A DNA stretch of 41,450 bases from Pokkaliibacter plantistimulans. GTDB taxonomy: Bacteria > Pseudomonadota > Gammaproteobacteria > Pseudomonadales > Balneatricaceae. Below, piece after piece: positions 34,104 through 41,450 of the stretch. The stretch is from NCBI RefSeq assembly GCF_003194385.1, contig NZ_LAPT01000145.1, positions 1 through 41,450 on the forward strand. Reading direction: 5' to 3'. The notes beneath the pieces are model-generated. The model did not search any database. It was not told the DNA's origin and was given only the letters and a program-made list of their open reading frames with translations. The position numbers were made by a program, and so were the translations under genes. Each line of letters begins with the position of its first letter. The first letter of the stretch is position 1.

Positions 34104-34479
34104 GACCAATATGCTCCTGAAGTTCACAGATTACTGCGTCTGCAAAGACGGCAGCTAACATCAATCAAGCGCAACCTACGGTGGATATCCGTGGTGGCAC
34201 ACATCTGCTGCGCGAGCTGGACTCAACCACATCATGAGTAGCCATACGCCATCAGGGCGTCGAGCTATTAGGTTGTGGAGGAGTGTTCAGGGGGATTGTT
34301 ATTGGTATGAACGGAGGCGCAGGCCTGATCGTCATGCAGAAGTGCAAATATTCCGTATCTGAGGGAGTTGGAACAGACGTTTTAGGCTGGCTGTATTTTA
34401 GTCGAGGGGCTGCTGCAGGGTAAGAGCGGAAGCTCTTCTGTGTGGTTATTTTTAATGAAAATTTGTATCTGAAGCGGTT
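34104..34479. other. Gene-free stretch upstream of the MFS gene
   Basis: No credible gene. It contains a short perfect hairpin AAGAGC/GCTCTT (34422-34427/34432-34437) and a palindromic GGATATCC near 34184. It presumably holds the MFS promoter on the minus strand; no clear consensus was found. Confidence 0.55.
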
Positions 34480-34511
34480 GAAAAGGTGATGCCCGTCGAC
34501 GGAGCATCACC
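34480..34511 (-). terminator. Terminator of the ydbH-ynbE-ydbL operon
   Basis: On the minus strand GGTGATGC (34511-34504) pairs perfectly with GCATCACC (34492-34485), followed by TTTTC. It lies 8 nt after the ydbL stop. Confidence 0.8.
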
Positions 34512-34518
34512 ACAGGTG

Positions 34519-34854
34519 TTACTTCTTCTGCCACTGGCCGCTGCTGTTCTGGATATATTCACCCGGAGCGGCCTTCTCGTTCAGGCGCTGGCCGATACGG
34601 ACTTCCATAACGTCCAGGCTCACGCCTGCTTTCTTGGCGTTGTCGAGATACACCGCTTTGCGTTTGCTGTTGATGTCATTTACCAGAGCATCGACCTCAC
34701 CGTTGCCTTTGACGATGGCCACCAGATAGCCGCGATTACCTTCACCTACCAGCCCCTGACTTTTAGCGGCATCAAGACTGATGGCAAAGGCCGGTAGTGA
34801 AAGGAACAGGCTGAGAAAGGGAATAAGCCAGAAACGTTTGCTATTGCTGATCAT
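34519..34854 (-). CDS. ydbL: YdbL family protein (DUF1318)
   Basis: A 111-aa periplasmic protein with a signal peptide (about 1-24) and a YdbL/DUF1318 domain: the opening LDAAKSQGLVGEGNRGYLVAI and the closing APGEYIQNSSGQWQKK are typical. In E. coli YdbL acts with YdbH and YnbE in phospholipid transport between the membranes. It is the last gene of the operon, 9 nt after ynbE. Confidence 0.9.
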   Translation of the reverse strand: MISNSKRFWLIPFLSLFLSLPAFAISLDAAKSQGLVGEGNRGYLVAIVKGNGEVDALVNDINSKRKAVYLDNAKKAGVSLDVMEVRIGQRLNEKAAPGEYIQNSSGQWQKK

Positions 34855-34863
34855 AGGGCTACC

Positions 34864-35058
34864 TCAGAACAGATCACTATTCTTGTCGAGCAGGGTATCA
34901 ATCTGGCGGTCCAGTTTGACGAGTACTTCATGCTCAATCTTGACGTTCAAGTTGATAGTGATGGGTTTGTCAGGGGCTTCAACCTTGACGCTGGGGGTGC
35001 AGCCTGCGACAACGATCAGGGCACCCAACAGAGCCGTGAGTGTTGGCATTGTCTTCAT
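34864..35058 (-). CDS. ynbE: YnbE family outer-membrane lipoprotein
   Basis: A 64-aa lipoprotein with lipobox VVAGC (C20); the residue after the cysteine is threonine, so outer-membrane sorting is expected. The mature part PITINLNVKIEHEVLVKLDRQID is a beta-strand plus helix typical of YnbE. In E. coli YnbE forms multimers at the outer membrane and docks with the C-terminal end of YdbH to complete an inter-membrane bridge. It lies 91 nt downstream of ydbH. Confidence 0.9.
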   Translation of the reverse strand: MKTMPTLTALLGALIVVAGCTPSVKVEAPDKPITINLNVKIEHEVLVKLDRQIDTLLDKNSDLF

Positions 35059-35149
35059 GTTTTCTCACTTTACTGTGCCGTTAAGGAAGCATGCCGCCAT
35101 GTCCGACATCATGTCGAGACGAGATGCTTGCACCAATGAGTGGATCGAC

Positions 35150-37582
35150 TCAGCGTGACAGCTGTTGCTGAATTCGTTCTCCCAGAACGGTATTGAGCTT
35201 GCCGGTAACCTGCAGGGAGCGCAAGAGCTGCAGCAGGTTTTCCTCCACACTGATATTGAAGTTTACTGCCCGTCCTTGCTCAAAAGCCGGGTTACTGCCC
35301 TCCAGGTGAGTCTGCAGTAGCAACTTACCATCGGCTGCATAATCGACATTGGCATCAAGAGAGTTGAAGTGGAAGTCACCCAGCAGAGCGGAAACGGAGG
35401 CCAGTTGTGGATAGGTCTGGCTCATGGCTTCCAGACCCAGGTTGCCGGTATAGCTGAGCTTGCCGCCTGAGCCACTGGCCGACAGATAACCCTGTTCTAT
35501 ACGCAGACCCTGCTGATCATAGTGGAAGGGGAGCGTGCCACTGATACGTCCTTGCCCCTGCAGTGGCGAGGAAGGGTGGGTGGCCATGATTGCCGCCAGC
35601 GACATATCGCTCAGCAGTAGCCGTCCGTCAACAGGGCCCGGGTAGCTGAAGCTGGTGGGATTGACGCGAATATTGCCGTCAAGAATATCGCTGCTCAGCT
35701 GATTGAGAGCAACCTGATAACGGTTTGGGTTATAGCGGATGTCGGCCTGTCCGCGGAAGTTCTTGATGCCTAACAGTTCATAGCGAGGTAAGGAGCTGGT
35801 CAGCGACAGGGTGCCTGTATCGGGTGATCCTTGCAGTCGGTAGTTAACCTTGAAGTCACTCCAGGCCGGGTAACCATCCCACTCTCCGTCGCTATCCAGC
35901 TCGCCACGGCCGTTAAAGGTCAGGCCGCCAGTAAGATTGTACTGTCCGCTCCAGCTCAACTGGCCAGACAGCTGGCGGAGTTCGGGCTGGTTGAGATACG
36001 GACGCAGAGGAGCCAGTGCCAGATTAAGCTGGGCTGTGCCGGTATGGGCGGTGTCGCTGATATCGCCTGCCAGTGACAGCGATGACTGCAAGGCATTCAC
36101 TGTGACGTTGTAGTTGCCGTGGTTGGCGACCTGCAGGGCCTGAGCTGAGACCATGGCTGATACTGGTTGCTGCCTGATCGTCAGCGGCAGTGTCTGTTGT
36201 GGCAGGGAAACGTTAAACGCGACCGGGTGTTCTGGTTGCAGCAAGAGTCGCTCCAGCTGGAGGGTCCAGGCAAAGGCAGACGCTTTTAACTGAGCGGCAG
36301 GCAGTTGCAGTCCCTGACTGCGCCACTGCAGGCTGGCAGGTACCAGAGTGATGTCGTGGCTCAGACTGTTCCAGTTAAAGCTGATCGGAGCCGGCCAGTT
36401 CAACTGACTGGGCGCCAGTTGCAGTGTATCCAGTTGAGCCCGGCCCAGGTTGATCTGGCCATTGCTGTCTAGTTGCAGCTGCAAGCCCTGATCGGTATCG
36501 ACCAGACTCCAGGGCAGTGCGGCATGCACAGAGTCGAGGAACATATTGCCCTGGAACCAGTGTGGCAAGGACAGCAGAATGGTACCGCCCAGTTGCTGGT
36601 CATCAATTTGCTCCAGCGACGCCACCAGCTGCTGGCCGCTGTTGTCGGGAAAGTTGGCTGTCAGGCTGATGTCGCCATTGAGCCGTGGACGCGGATGGGC
36701 GAAGTCCCAGGTCAGAATTGATCCTTCGCCAACACTGGCATTGAGATAGGTGAGAGGGGGCAGCGACAGGTCCAGTTCACGGGTATCCAGTGGCCATTCA
36801 ACGGCGGAGGGCTGAGCAAAGCGCACTTCCATGCCCTCATTGTTGGCATCGATGTCTGCTACGACTTCTCCGTCAATCGGCTGCTGGCTCCACTGAGGTA
36901 ACTGCCAGTGCCCGCGCACCCGGGTGTTTATCCGCAGTGGATAGCTGTCATTGCCTTCCAGCCAGTGCAGGCTGAGTTGCAGCTGATTGCGATTAGCCTC
37001 TGTACTGGCCTCCTCACGAGGCTGGCTGAGGGTCATATCCAGACTGGCGGCACCGGTCAGCCTGGCCTGTACATCGAAAGGGTCATTGATGGCATCCAGC
37101 TTCAGCTGGCCATCCAGCGTGCCGCCATCCAGGTCCAGACCCAACTGACCCTGCAAGGTCCAGCCTTGTGCATCGATCTCCAATGCGTCAATTTTCAGAT
37201 GGTTGGAGGGAATACGGCGCAGCCAGTCACGCGGGGGGAGCGGCGGTATTACCGTTGTACTGGCCTGTTGCTGAGGTTTGAGGCTGAGTTTGGCCTCTCC
37301 AATGTGCAGATTCTCGACATAGCCCTGAGCCAGAGTGGGAGGGGCATACTGGATGCCCACCTGATTCAGGGACAGGCTGGCTTCCCCATTCTCCAGCACC
37401 AGATAGTCCAGATACCAATGGCGCAGATCGGGATGGCCGACCTTTACCCCGGTTACCTGCCAGCCAGGCAAAGCGCGTTGCACCAGCAGATCGAGCACTG
37501 GCGGCAGGGTGGTCGGCAGCGTCAGGTAAAGAGCCAGGACGACAAAGACCAGCCCCAGTAGGACGTACCCGATTCGCTGCAT
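35150..37582 (-). CDS. ydbH: YdbH family AsmA-like inter-membrane lipid transport protein
   Basis: An 810-aa protein anchored by one N-terminal helix (about 4-24), with the rest a long repetitive beta-rich periplasmic part as expected for an AsmA-like bridge (YhdP, TamB and YdbH are redundant for phospholipid transport in E. coli). The C-terminal region (about 560-800) contains the conserved pattern FRGQADIRYNPNRYQV, SGTLPFHYDQQGLRIEQGYLSASGSGGKLSY and ends with coiled residues LLQLLRSLQ. Strong Shine-Dalgarno GGGAGG precedes the ATG. The ynbE and ydbL genes downstream complete the operon. Confidence 0.92.
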   Translation of the reverse strand: MQRIGYVLLGLVFVVLALYLTLPTTLPPVLDLLVQRALPGWQVTGVKVGHPDLRHWYLDYLVLENGEASLSLNQVGIQYAPPTLAQGYVENLHIGEAKLSLKPQQQASTTVIPPLPPRDWLRRIPSNHLKIDALEIDAQGWTLQGQLGLDLDGGTLDGQLKLDAINDPFDVQARLTGAASLDMTLSQPREEASTEANRNQLQLSLHWLEGNDSYPLRINTRVRGHWQLPQWSQQPIDGEVVADIDANNEGMEVRFAQPSAVEWPLDTRELDLSLPPLTYLNASVGEGSILTWDFAHPRPRLNGDISLTANFPDNSGQQLVASLEQIDDQQLGGTILLSLPHWFQGNMFLDSVHAALPWSLVDTDQGLQLQLDSNGQINLGRAQLDTLQLAPSQLNWPAPISFNWNSLSHDITLVPASLQWRSQGLQLPAAQLKASAFAWTLQLERLLLQPEHPVAFNVSLPQQTLPLTIRQQPVSAMVSAQALQVANHGNYNVTVNALQSSLSLAGDISDTAHTGTAQLNLALAPLRPYLNQPELRQLSGQLSWSGQYNLTGGLTFNGRGELDSDGEWDGYPAWSDFKVNYRLQGSPDTGTLSLTSSLPRYELLGIKNFRGQADIRYNPNRYQVALNQLSSDILDGNIRVNPTSFSYPGPVDGRLLLSDMSLAAIMATHPSSPLQGQGRISGTLPFHYDQQGLRIEQGYLSASGSGGKLSYTGNLGLEAMSQTYPQLASVSALLGDFHFNSLDANVDYAADGKLLLQTHLEGSNPAFEQGRAVNFNISVEENLLQLLRSLQVTGKLNTVLGERIQQQLSR

Positions 37583-37679
37583 GTAACCCTCCCTGATGAA
37601 ACATTTATGGACGCACCGATTATGCCTATTCGCCCAAAAAGCATAAATGTCTTATAGCGCAAGAATCGGCGAAAGGTCT

Positions 37680-38315
37680 TTATATTTCAGTTTTCTCTTT
37701 GAACTCACACAGATCGGCAATAATGCAGGCGCCACAGCGTGGTTTGCGGGCCACGCAGACATAGCGACCATGCAGGATCAGCCAGTGATGGGCATCCAGG
37801 CGGAATTCCCGTGGTACATGACGCATCAGCTTGTCTTCGACCTCCACCACATCTTTGCCGGGGGCAATGCCTGTGCGGTTGGAGACGCGGAAAATATGGG
37901 TATCTACCGCGATGGTTGGCTGGCCAAAGGCGGTGTTCAGCACCACATTGGCTGTTTTGCGGCCCACTCCCGGCAGGGATTCAAGTGCCTCGCGTACAGG
38001 AGGGACTTCCCCCTGATAATTCTCCAGCAAAATACGGCAGGTTTTGATGACATTCTCGGCCTTGCTGTTAAACAGGCCGATGGTCTTGATGTAATCCCTG
38101 ATACCATCAACTCCAAGATCCAGCATGGCTTGAGGAGTATTGGCGACAGGAAACAGCCGAGCAGTGGCCTTGTTGACGCTGACATCGGTGGCCTGGGCTG
38201 ACAGCAGTACGGCAATCAGCAGCTCAAAGGGGGTGGTGTAGTTCAGTTCTGTGGTGGGGTGAGGGTTGTCGTCGCGCAGGCGGGTAAAAATTTCCAGACG
38301 TTTGATTTTATTCAT
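37680..38315 (-). CDS. nth: Endonuclease III
   Basis: A base-excision repair DNA glycosylase/AP lyase for oxidised pyrimidines. The 211-aa protein has the helix-hairpin-helix LPGVGRKTANVVL with the catalytic lysine, the catalytic aspartate in VDTHIFRV, and the C-terminal 4Fe-4S loop CVARKPRCGACIIADLC (C-x6-C-x2-C-x5-C). It lies downstream of the rnf genes on the same strand, the usual order, but a 13-bp hairpin in the 141-nt gap may limit read-through. Confidence 0.97.
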   Translation of the reverse strand: MNKIKRLEIFTRLRDDNPHPTTELNYTTPFELLIAVLLSAQATDVSVNKATARLFPVANTPQAMLDLGVDGIRDYIKTIGLFNSKAENVIKTCRILLENYQGEVPPVREALESLPGVGRKTANVVLNTAFGQPTIAVDTHIFRVSNRTGIAPGKDVVEVEDKLMRHVPREFRLDAHHWLILHGRYVCVARKPRCGACIIADLCEFKEKTEI

Positions 38316-38414
38316 TGGCCATTAATCACGGTGGTCGGAAGCGATGAAAAAACGTTCACGATCAACCCTGTGTCCCTGTACTGTCAGCCCTACAAGGTTC
38401 AATCGCCAAACAGG

Positions 38415-38444
38415 CATTCAGGGTGGCGATTGCCACCCTGAATG
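38415..38444 (-). terminator. Perfect 13-bp hairpin between rnfE and nth
   Basis: CATTCAGGGTGGC (38415-38427) and GCCACCCTGAATG (38432-38444) pair perfectly around a 4-nt loop. Only a weak TGTTT follows on the minus strand, so termination may be partial. A competing stem forms between CAATCGCC (38400-38407) and GGCGATTG (38425-38432). Confidence 0.55.
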
Positions 38445-38456
38445 TCAAAGCCTGGA

Positions 38457-39173
38457 TCACTCAACATGGCCGGTAACGCGCACACGTTTGCTACCGGTAC
38501 TGGCGGTGTCTGTATGAGTATGGGCTTGCGCTGCACGCTCTTTCAGATGACGGTCGATAATGTTCTTCAGGGAAATCAGCAGGCCTAAAGCGACAAAGGC
38601 GCCGGGTGGCAGCACCGCGAACAGGAAGCCTGGGTAGTTATGGAACACCACAATCTTCCAGTGTGCGGCCACGGGACCAAACAGCAGCTCCATCTGATTG
38701 AACAGGGTGCCCTGACCAATCAGCTCACGAATACCACCGAGAAGCACCAGTACCAGCGTAAAGCCCAGGCTCATGGTGAAGCCATCCCAGGCGGACGCCA
38801 GTACACCATTCTTGCTGGCAAAGGCGTCTGCGCGGCCAAGAATGACGCAGTTGGTCACGATCAGCGGAATGAAAATACCGAGAATCTCATACAGCTCATA
38901 GGTGAACCCCTGCATCAGCAGCTCTACGCAGGTCGTAAGGGAAGCGATGATCATTACGAAGGCGGGCAGGCGAATGGCGTCGGTCACCTGATTACGAATT
39001 AGCGACACCACCAGATTGGAGCTAGTCAGTACCGCCATAGTGGCGAGGCCCAGACCGAGGGCATTGACGACTGATGCCGATACTGCCAGCAAGGGGCACA
39101 GACCCAGCAGCTGCACCAGCGCAGGGTTGTTCTTCCACAACCCCTGCAGGGTAATTTCCTTGAAATCACTCAT
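38457..39173 (-). CDS. rnfE: Rnf electron transport complex subunit E
   Basis: An integral membrane subunit of the Rnf complex, which couples electron flow between ferredoxin and NAD to Na+ or H+ movement. The 238-aa protein has six predicted helices. The family opening [30 protein letters not shown] and [20 protein letters not shown] are present; the cysteine in TNC and the one in GLCPLL belong to the conserved RnfA/E pair that holds a membrane iron centre. It overlaps the rnfG stop by one base (TAATG). Confidence 0.96.
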   Translation of the reverse strand: MSDFKEITLQGLWKNNPALVQLLGLCPLLAVSASVVNALGLGLATMAVLTSSNLVVSLIRNQVTDAIRLPAFVMIIASLTTCVELLMQGFTYELYEILGIFIPLIVTNCVILGRADAFASKNGVLASAWDGFTMSLGFTLVLVLLGGIRELIGQGTLFNQMELLFGPVAAHWKIVVFHNYPGFLFAVLPPGAFVALGLLISLKNIIDRHLKERAAQAHTHTDTASTGSKRVRVTGHVE

Positions 39174-39799
39174 TATTTGGGGGCTCCTGCCAGGGTCAGC
39201 AGCTGACCCTTGTTAGCCTGAAAATATTCCAATGCGTCGTGAATAGCGCCGACAACCGCGCGGGGGGTAATGGTTGCCCCGGTAAACTGATCAAACTCGC
39301 CGCCGTCTTTCTTGACGTGCCACTGTTCGCCCGTGGTATTGGCCAGCGATTTACCGGTAAAGTTCTCGATCCAGCTGGATTTGCGGGTTTCGATCTTGTC
39401 CCCCAGCCCCGGGGTTTCCTTGTGCTCTACCACGCGGACGCCCGCCAGATCGCCGTTGGACCACACGCCGACGATGATGCGAATGTCGCCACTGTAGCCT
39501 TTGTGTGTCACCACCGGCAGAAATACTGCATTGACTTGTCCCTGCAGCACGGACTGCAGCACTTCAGCGGCGTGCTCATTACCCAGGGTGCCGGCAGGCA
39601 GGGTAATGACATGCTTGAAGAAGGGGCTGTCATGTTTGGCCGCTGGGACCATTTCATCCAGCGCCTTGGTTGCTGCTGACAGTTTATTCGCCTCAATGCG
39701 CGGTGCCGTCAGGGTCTGGGTCAGGGCAATGGTCCCTGCGGTAATGACCGCGAAAATACCGAGGCCGATACTGTTACGTCTAATGGAATCAATCAGCAT
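39173..39799 (-). CDS. rnfG: Rnf electron transport complex subunit G
   Basis: A periplasmic flavoprotein subunit, 208 aa, anchored by one N-terminal helix (about 10-28). The covalent-FMN motif T-G-A-T-I-T (173-178) is present; T176 is the expected phosphothreonine-type attachment site. The stretch [11 protein letters not shown] is typical of FMN-binding domain proteins. It begins 7 nt after rnfD. Confidence 0.96.
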   Translation of the reverse strand: MLIDSIRRNSIGLGIFAVITAGTIALTQTLTAPRIEANKLSAATKALDEMVPAAKHDSPFFKHVITLPAGTLGNEHAAEVLQSVLQGQVNAVFLPVVTHKGYSGDIRIIVGVWSNGDLAGVRVVEHKETPGLGDKIETRKSSWIENFTGKSLANTTGEQWHVKKDGGEFDQFTGATITPRAVVGAIHDALEYFQANKGQLLTLAGAPK

Positions 39800-39806
39800 C
39801 TGGCAC

Positions 39807-40841
39807 TTACCCTTTTTTCGGCAGGCCGCGTCTGGCTTTCTTGTGGCCGTAGGTGCGCGGTTGGGTGTAGTAATCGAGGAAAGGGGCAGCCAGGTTCATC
39901 AGCAGCACGCCAAAGGCCATGGCATCAGGGTAGTTACCCCAGGTACGGATAACATAAAGCAGAATGCCAATGCCGGCACCATAGATCAGCTTGCCCTTGT
40001 TGCTGGTCGCAGCGGTCACCGGGTCGGTGGCGATAAAGAATGCCCCGAACATGGTGGCACCGGCCATCAGATGGAATATCGGGCTGCTGAAATTACTGGT
40101 ATCACCTGCGTAGAACAGGCCGGAAATGATCAGCAGGGCAGCCAGCAGGCTGACCGGGATATGCCAGGTGATCACGCGGCGATACAGCATGTACAGGCCA
40201 CCCAGTACCCACGACAGACTGAGCCAGATCCAGGTGGGCCAGGCGCTGTTCAGATCAGCGTTGTGTTGCCATACCTCTTCATTGGTCAGGCTGCCTTTGT
40301 GACGGATGACATCCAGTGGCGTGGCGGAAGTGATGGCGTCAGGCAGCGCCAGGCTGCCCTGAAAGATCAGATGCAGGCCTTCGGCAAAGCTCGGTGGGGT
40401 GGTCAGGTTGGCTGAGGCTGCCCATTGCGTCATGGGAACAGGCAGGGCAATCAGCAGCAGGGCGTACCCGATCATGGCGGGGTTGAAAGGGTTGTAGCCC
40501 ATGCCGCCATAGAGTTGCTTGGCAAAGATAATGGCAAAGGCGGTCCCCAGTACGGTCAGCCACCAGGGCGCATAGCCGGGCAGGGACAGTGCCAGTAACC
40601 AGGCGGTCACCAGTGCGCTGGCATCTTTCAGATAGAAGCTTACCGGCCGTTTACGCAGCTTCATGATGGCGGCTTCGCACACCAGAGCGGTGACGGAGGC
40701 TATCACCAGCTGGATCAGGCTTCCCCAGCCAAAGAACCAGGTCAGGGTGGCCAGACCGGGCAGGGTAGCCAGCAGCACTGTCTGCATGACCTGCGATGTG
40801 CTGATGGGCTTATGAGTAAAAGGTGAACTTGCGTGAATCAT
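39807..40841 (-). CDS. rnfD: Rnf electron transport complex subunit D
   Basis: A membrane subunit of 344 aa with about nine or ten predicted helices, related to NqrB. The covalent flavin motif is seen as SATPLD (172-177) with T174 the likely FMN attachment residue. GGMGYNPFNPAMIGYALLL and FFIATDPVTAATSNKGKLIYG are conserved family stretches. An in-frame TTG lies 9 nt upstream but overlaps the rnfC stop; ATG 40841, five bases after that stop, is chosen. Confidence 0.95.
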   Translation of the reverse strand: MIHASSPFTHKPISTSQVMQTVLLATLPGLATLTWFFGWGSLIQLVIASVTALVCEAAIMKLRKRPVSFYLKDASALVTAWLLALSLPGYAPWWLTVLGTAFAIIFAKQLYGGMGYNPFNPAMIGYALLLIALPVPMTQWAASANLTTPPSFAEGLHLIFQGSLALPDAITSATPLDVIRHKGSLTNEEVWQHNADLNSAWPTWIWLSLSWVLGGLYMLYRRVITWHIPVSLLAALLIISGLFYAGDTSNFSSPIFHLMAGATMFGAFFIATDPVTAATSNKGKLIYGAGIGILLYVIRTWGNYPDAMAFGVLLMNLAAPFLDYYTQPRTYGHKKARRGLPKKG

Positions 40842-40846
40842 GTCTC

Positions 40847-41450
40847 TCAACCCTGTGCAGCAGTCAGTGCCTGACTGGCCTGTTCTGCCTGTGCTTTGGC
40901 CTGTTCAACGGCCGCCTGCTGGGCACTGATGTCCGTCCCGTCGGCTTCAGCCTGACTCAAGGCCCGCTCGGCTTTTTTCAGCGCAGCATTGGCCATCGCG
41001 GCATTGATCTTCAGCTGTTTGATATCGGCGGCTGGTGCAGCAGGCACAGGCGCGTCGACCGTCGTACTGCCGTTTTCCGCCTGTTCCAGAGCCTGCTGGG
41101 CTTCGTCGGCTTTCTGCTGCAATTGCTTGACGGTATCGCGCAGTGGCTCGCAGCCATCCAGGCCTTTTTCTTCGGCATTCTTTAATGCCTGCTCAGCCTT
41201 CTTCAGCTTGGTACGGGCAACCGCCGCTTCTGTCTTCAGGGTCTTGAGATCCTTGACCGCAACAGTAGCGGCTTCAGTCGCTGTCGCTCCCGACTCCGCC
41301 TGTTGCAATGCCTTTTCTGCCTGTTGTGCGATATGGTTCAGCTGATTGAATTCGGCTTCCAGCTGAGCAATATCGCCTTCACCACTTTCCCGTGCGGCAG
41401 CCAGTGCTTTCTCGGCTTTTTTTGCTTTGGTGCGGGTAATGGCGGCATCA
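40847..41450 (-). CDS. rnfC: Rnf electron transport complex subunit C, C-terminal tail (partial)
   Basis: The last 200 residues of RnfC; the 5' part with the iron-sulphur and NADH/FMN domains lies outside the window. The frame is open to the window edge, so the apparent internal start at 41308 is not real. The tail is rich in Ala, Lys, Glu and Gln and is made of three related repeats of about 73-75 residues, each beginning with a pattern like ARTKLKKAEQALKNAE, probably forming helical coiled coils. Long repetitive tails of this type are known in gammaproteobacterial RnfC. Confidence 0.93.
   Translation of the reverse strand, partial: DAAITRTKAKKAEKALAAARESGEGDIAQLEAEFNQLNHIAQQAEKALQQAESGATATEAATVAVKDLKTLKTEAAVARTKLKKAEQALKNAEEKGLDGCEPLRDTVKQLQQKADEAQQALEQAENGSTTVDAPVPAAPAADIKQLKINAAMANAALKKAERALSQAEADGTDISAQQAAVEQAKAQAEQASQALTAAQG

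Noticed and set aside
36908-37561. Plus-strand open frame of 217 codons opposite ydbH
   Set aside because: ydbH has a strong start, membrane anchor and operon partners; the opposite frame has no protein-like pattern.
37647-38201. Plus-strand open frame of 184 codons opposite nth
   Set aside because: nth has complete catalytic and iron-sulphur motifs on the minus strand.

Overview
The window looks like a chromosomal segment of a free-living, probably marine, gammaproteobacterium, most likely from the Oceanospirillales/Pseudomonas side of the class. The reasons are a Pseudomonas-type cox cluster with DUF2970 and DUF2909 companions, a Pseudomonas-like argF/grxD/prx/rnt/motY/gloA block, a Na+-motor protein (MotY), an rnf-nth operon and class Ia RNR with a YfaE ferredoxin. 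The genus cannot be fixed from sequence alone. I see no insertion sequence, prophage, CRISPR array or rRNA.

Layout. 29-104: tRNA-Thr with its terminator. 204-9147: a cytochrome c oxidase (caa3/aa3-type) cluster with coxB, coxA, cox11, coxC, a small DUF2909 gene on the other strand, SURF1, a CxxxC thioredoxin-like membrane protein, ctaA (heme A synthase), ctaB (heme O synthase), then a Yip1-family membrane protein. 9296-18330: a GNAT acetyltransferase, then a sigma-54 activator of the AcoR type divergent from a six-gene glycerol-type ABC importer (glpSTPQUV-like). The control region between them has a GG-N10-GC sigma-54 promoter, an AT-rich IHF-like site and upstream inverted repeats. 18788-19044: two tandem tRNA-Tyr genes on the minus strand. 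19479-23707: nrdA, nrdB, yfaE-like ferredoxin and a small single-TM protein, preceded by a promoter overlapped by tandem NrdR-like boxes. 23786-25135: class II DAHP synthase. 25401-26614: an OmpR-family response regulator whose translationally coupled partner is a small periplasmic protein, not a histidine kinase. 26665-28706: metR and argF. 29299-32821: grxD, a 2-Cys peroxiredoxin, rnt, motY (with a FliA-type promoter) and gloA. 32901-34103: an MFS transporter. 34519-37582: ydbH-ynbE-ydbL, an AsmA-like inter-membrane lipid transport operon. 37680-41450: nth and the rnf genes E, G, D and the repeat-rich tail of rnfC, cut by the window end.

How the parts work together. The first 9 kb builds a terminal oxidase: structural subunits, CuB insertion (Cox11), heme O/A synthesis and SURF1. 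The expected SCO1 gene after ctaB is missing, and the CxxxC protein is a candidate to replace it. The middle region is a substrate-induced uptake system for glycerol or a related polyol, with an ATPase pair whose motif losses are complementary, predicting one working and one degenerate ATP site. The rest is mostly housekeeping: DNA precursors, aromatic and arginine synthesis, thiol/peroxide defence, RNA turnover, DNA repair and Na+/redox energy coupling. The observations most worth follow-up are the asymmetric ATPase pair, the sigma-54 control of the importer, the kinase-less response regulator pair, and the Sco-like candidate.
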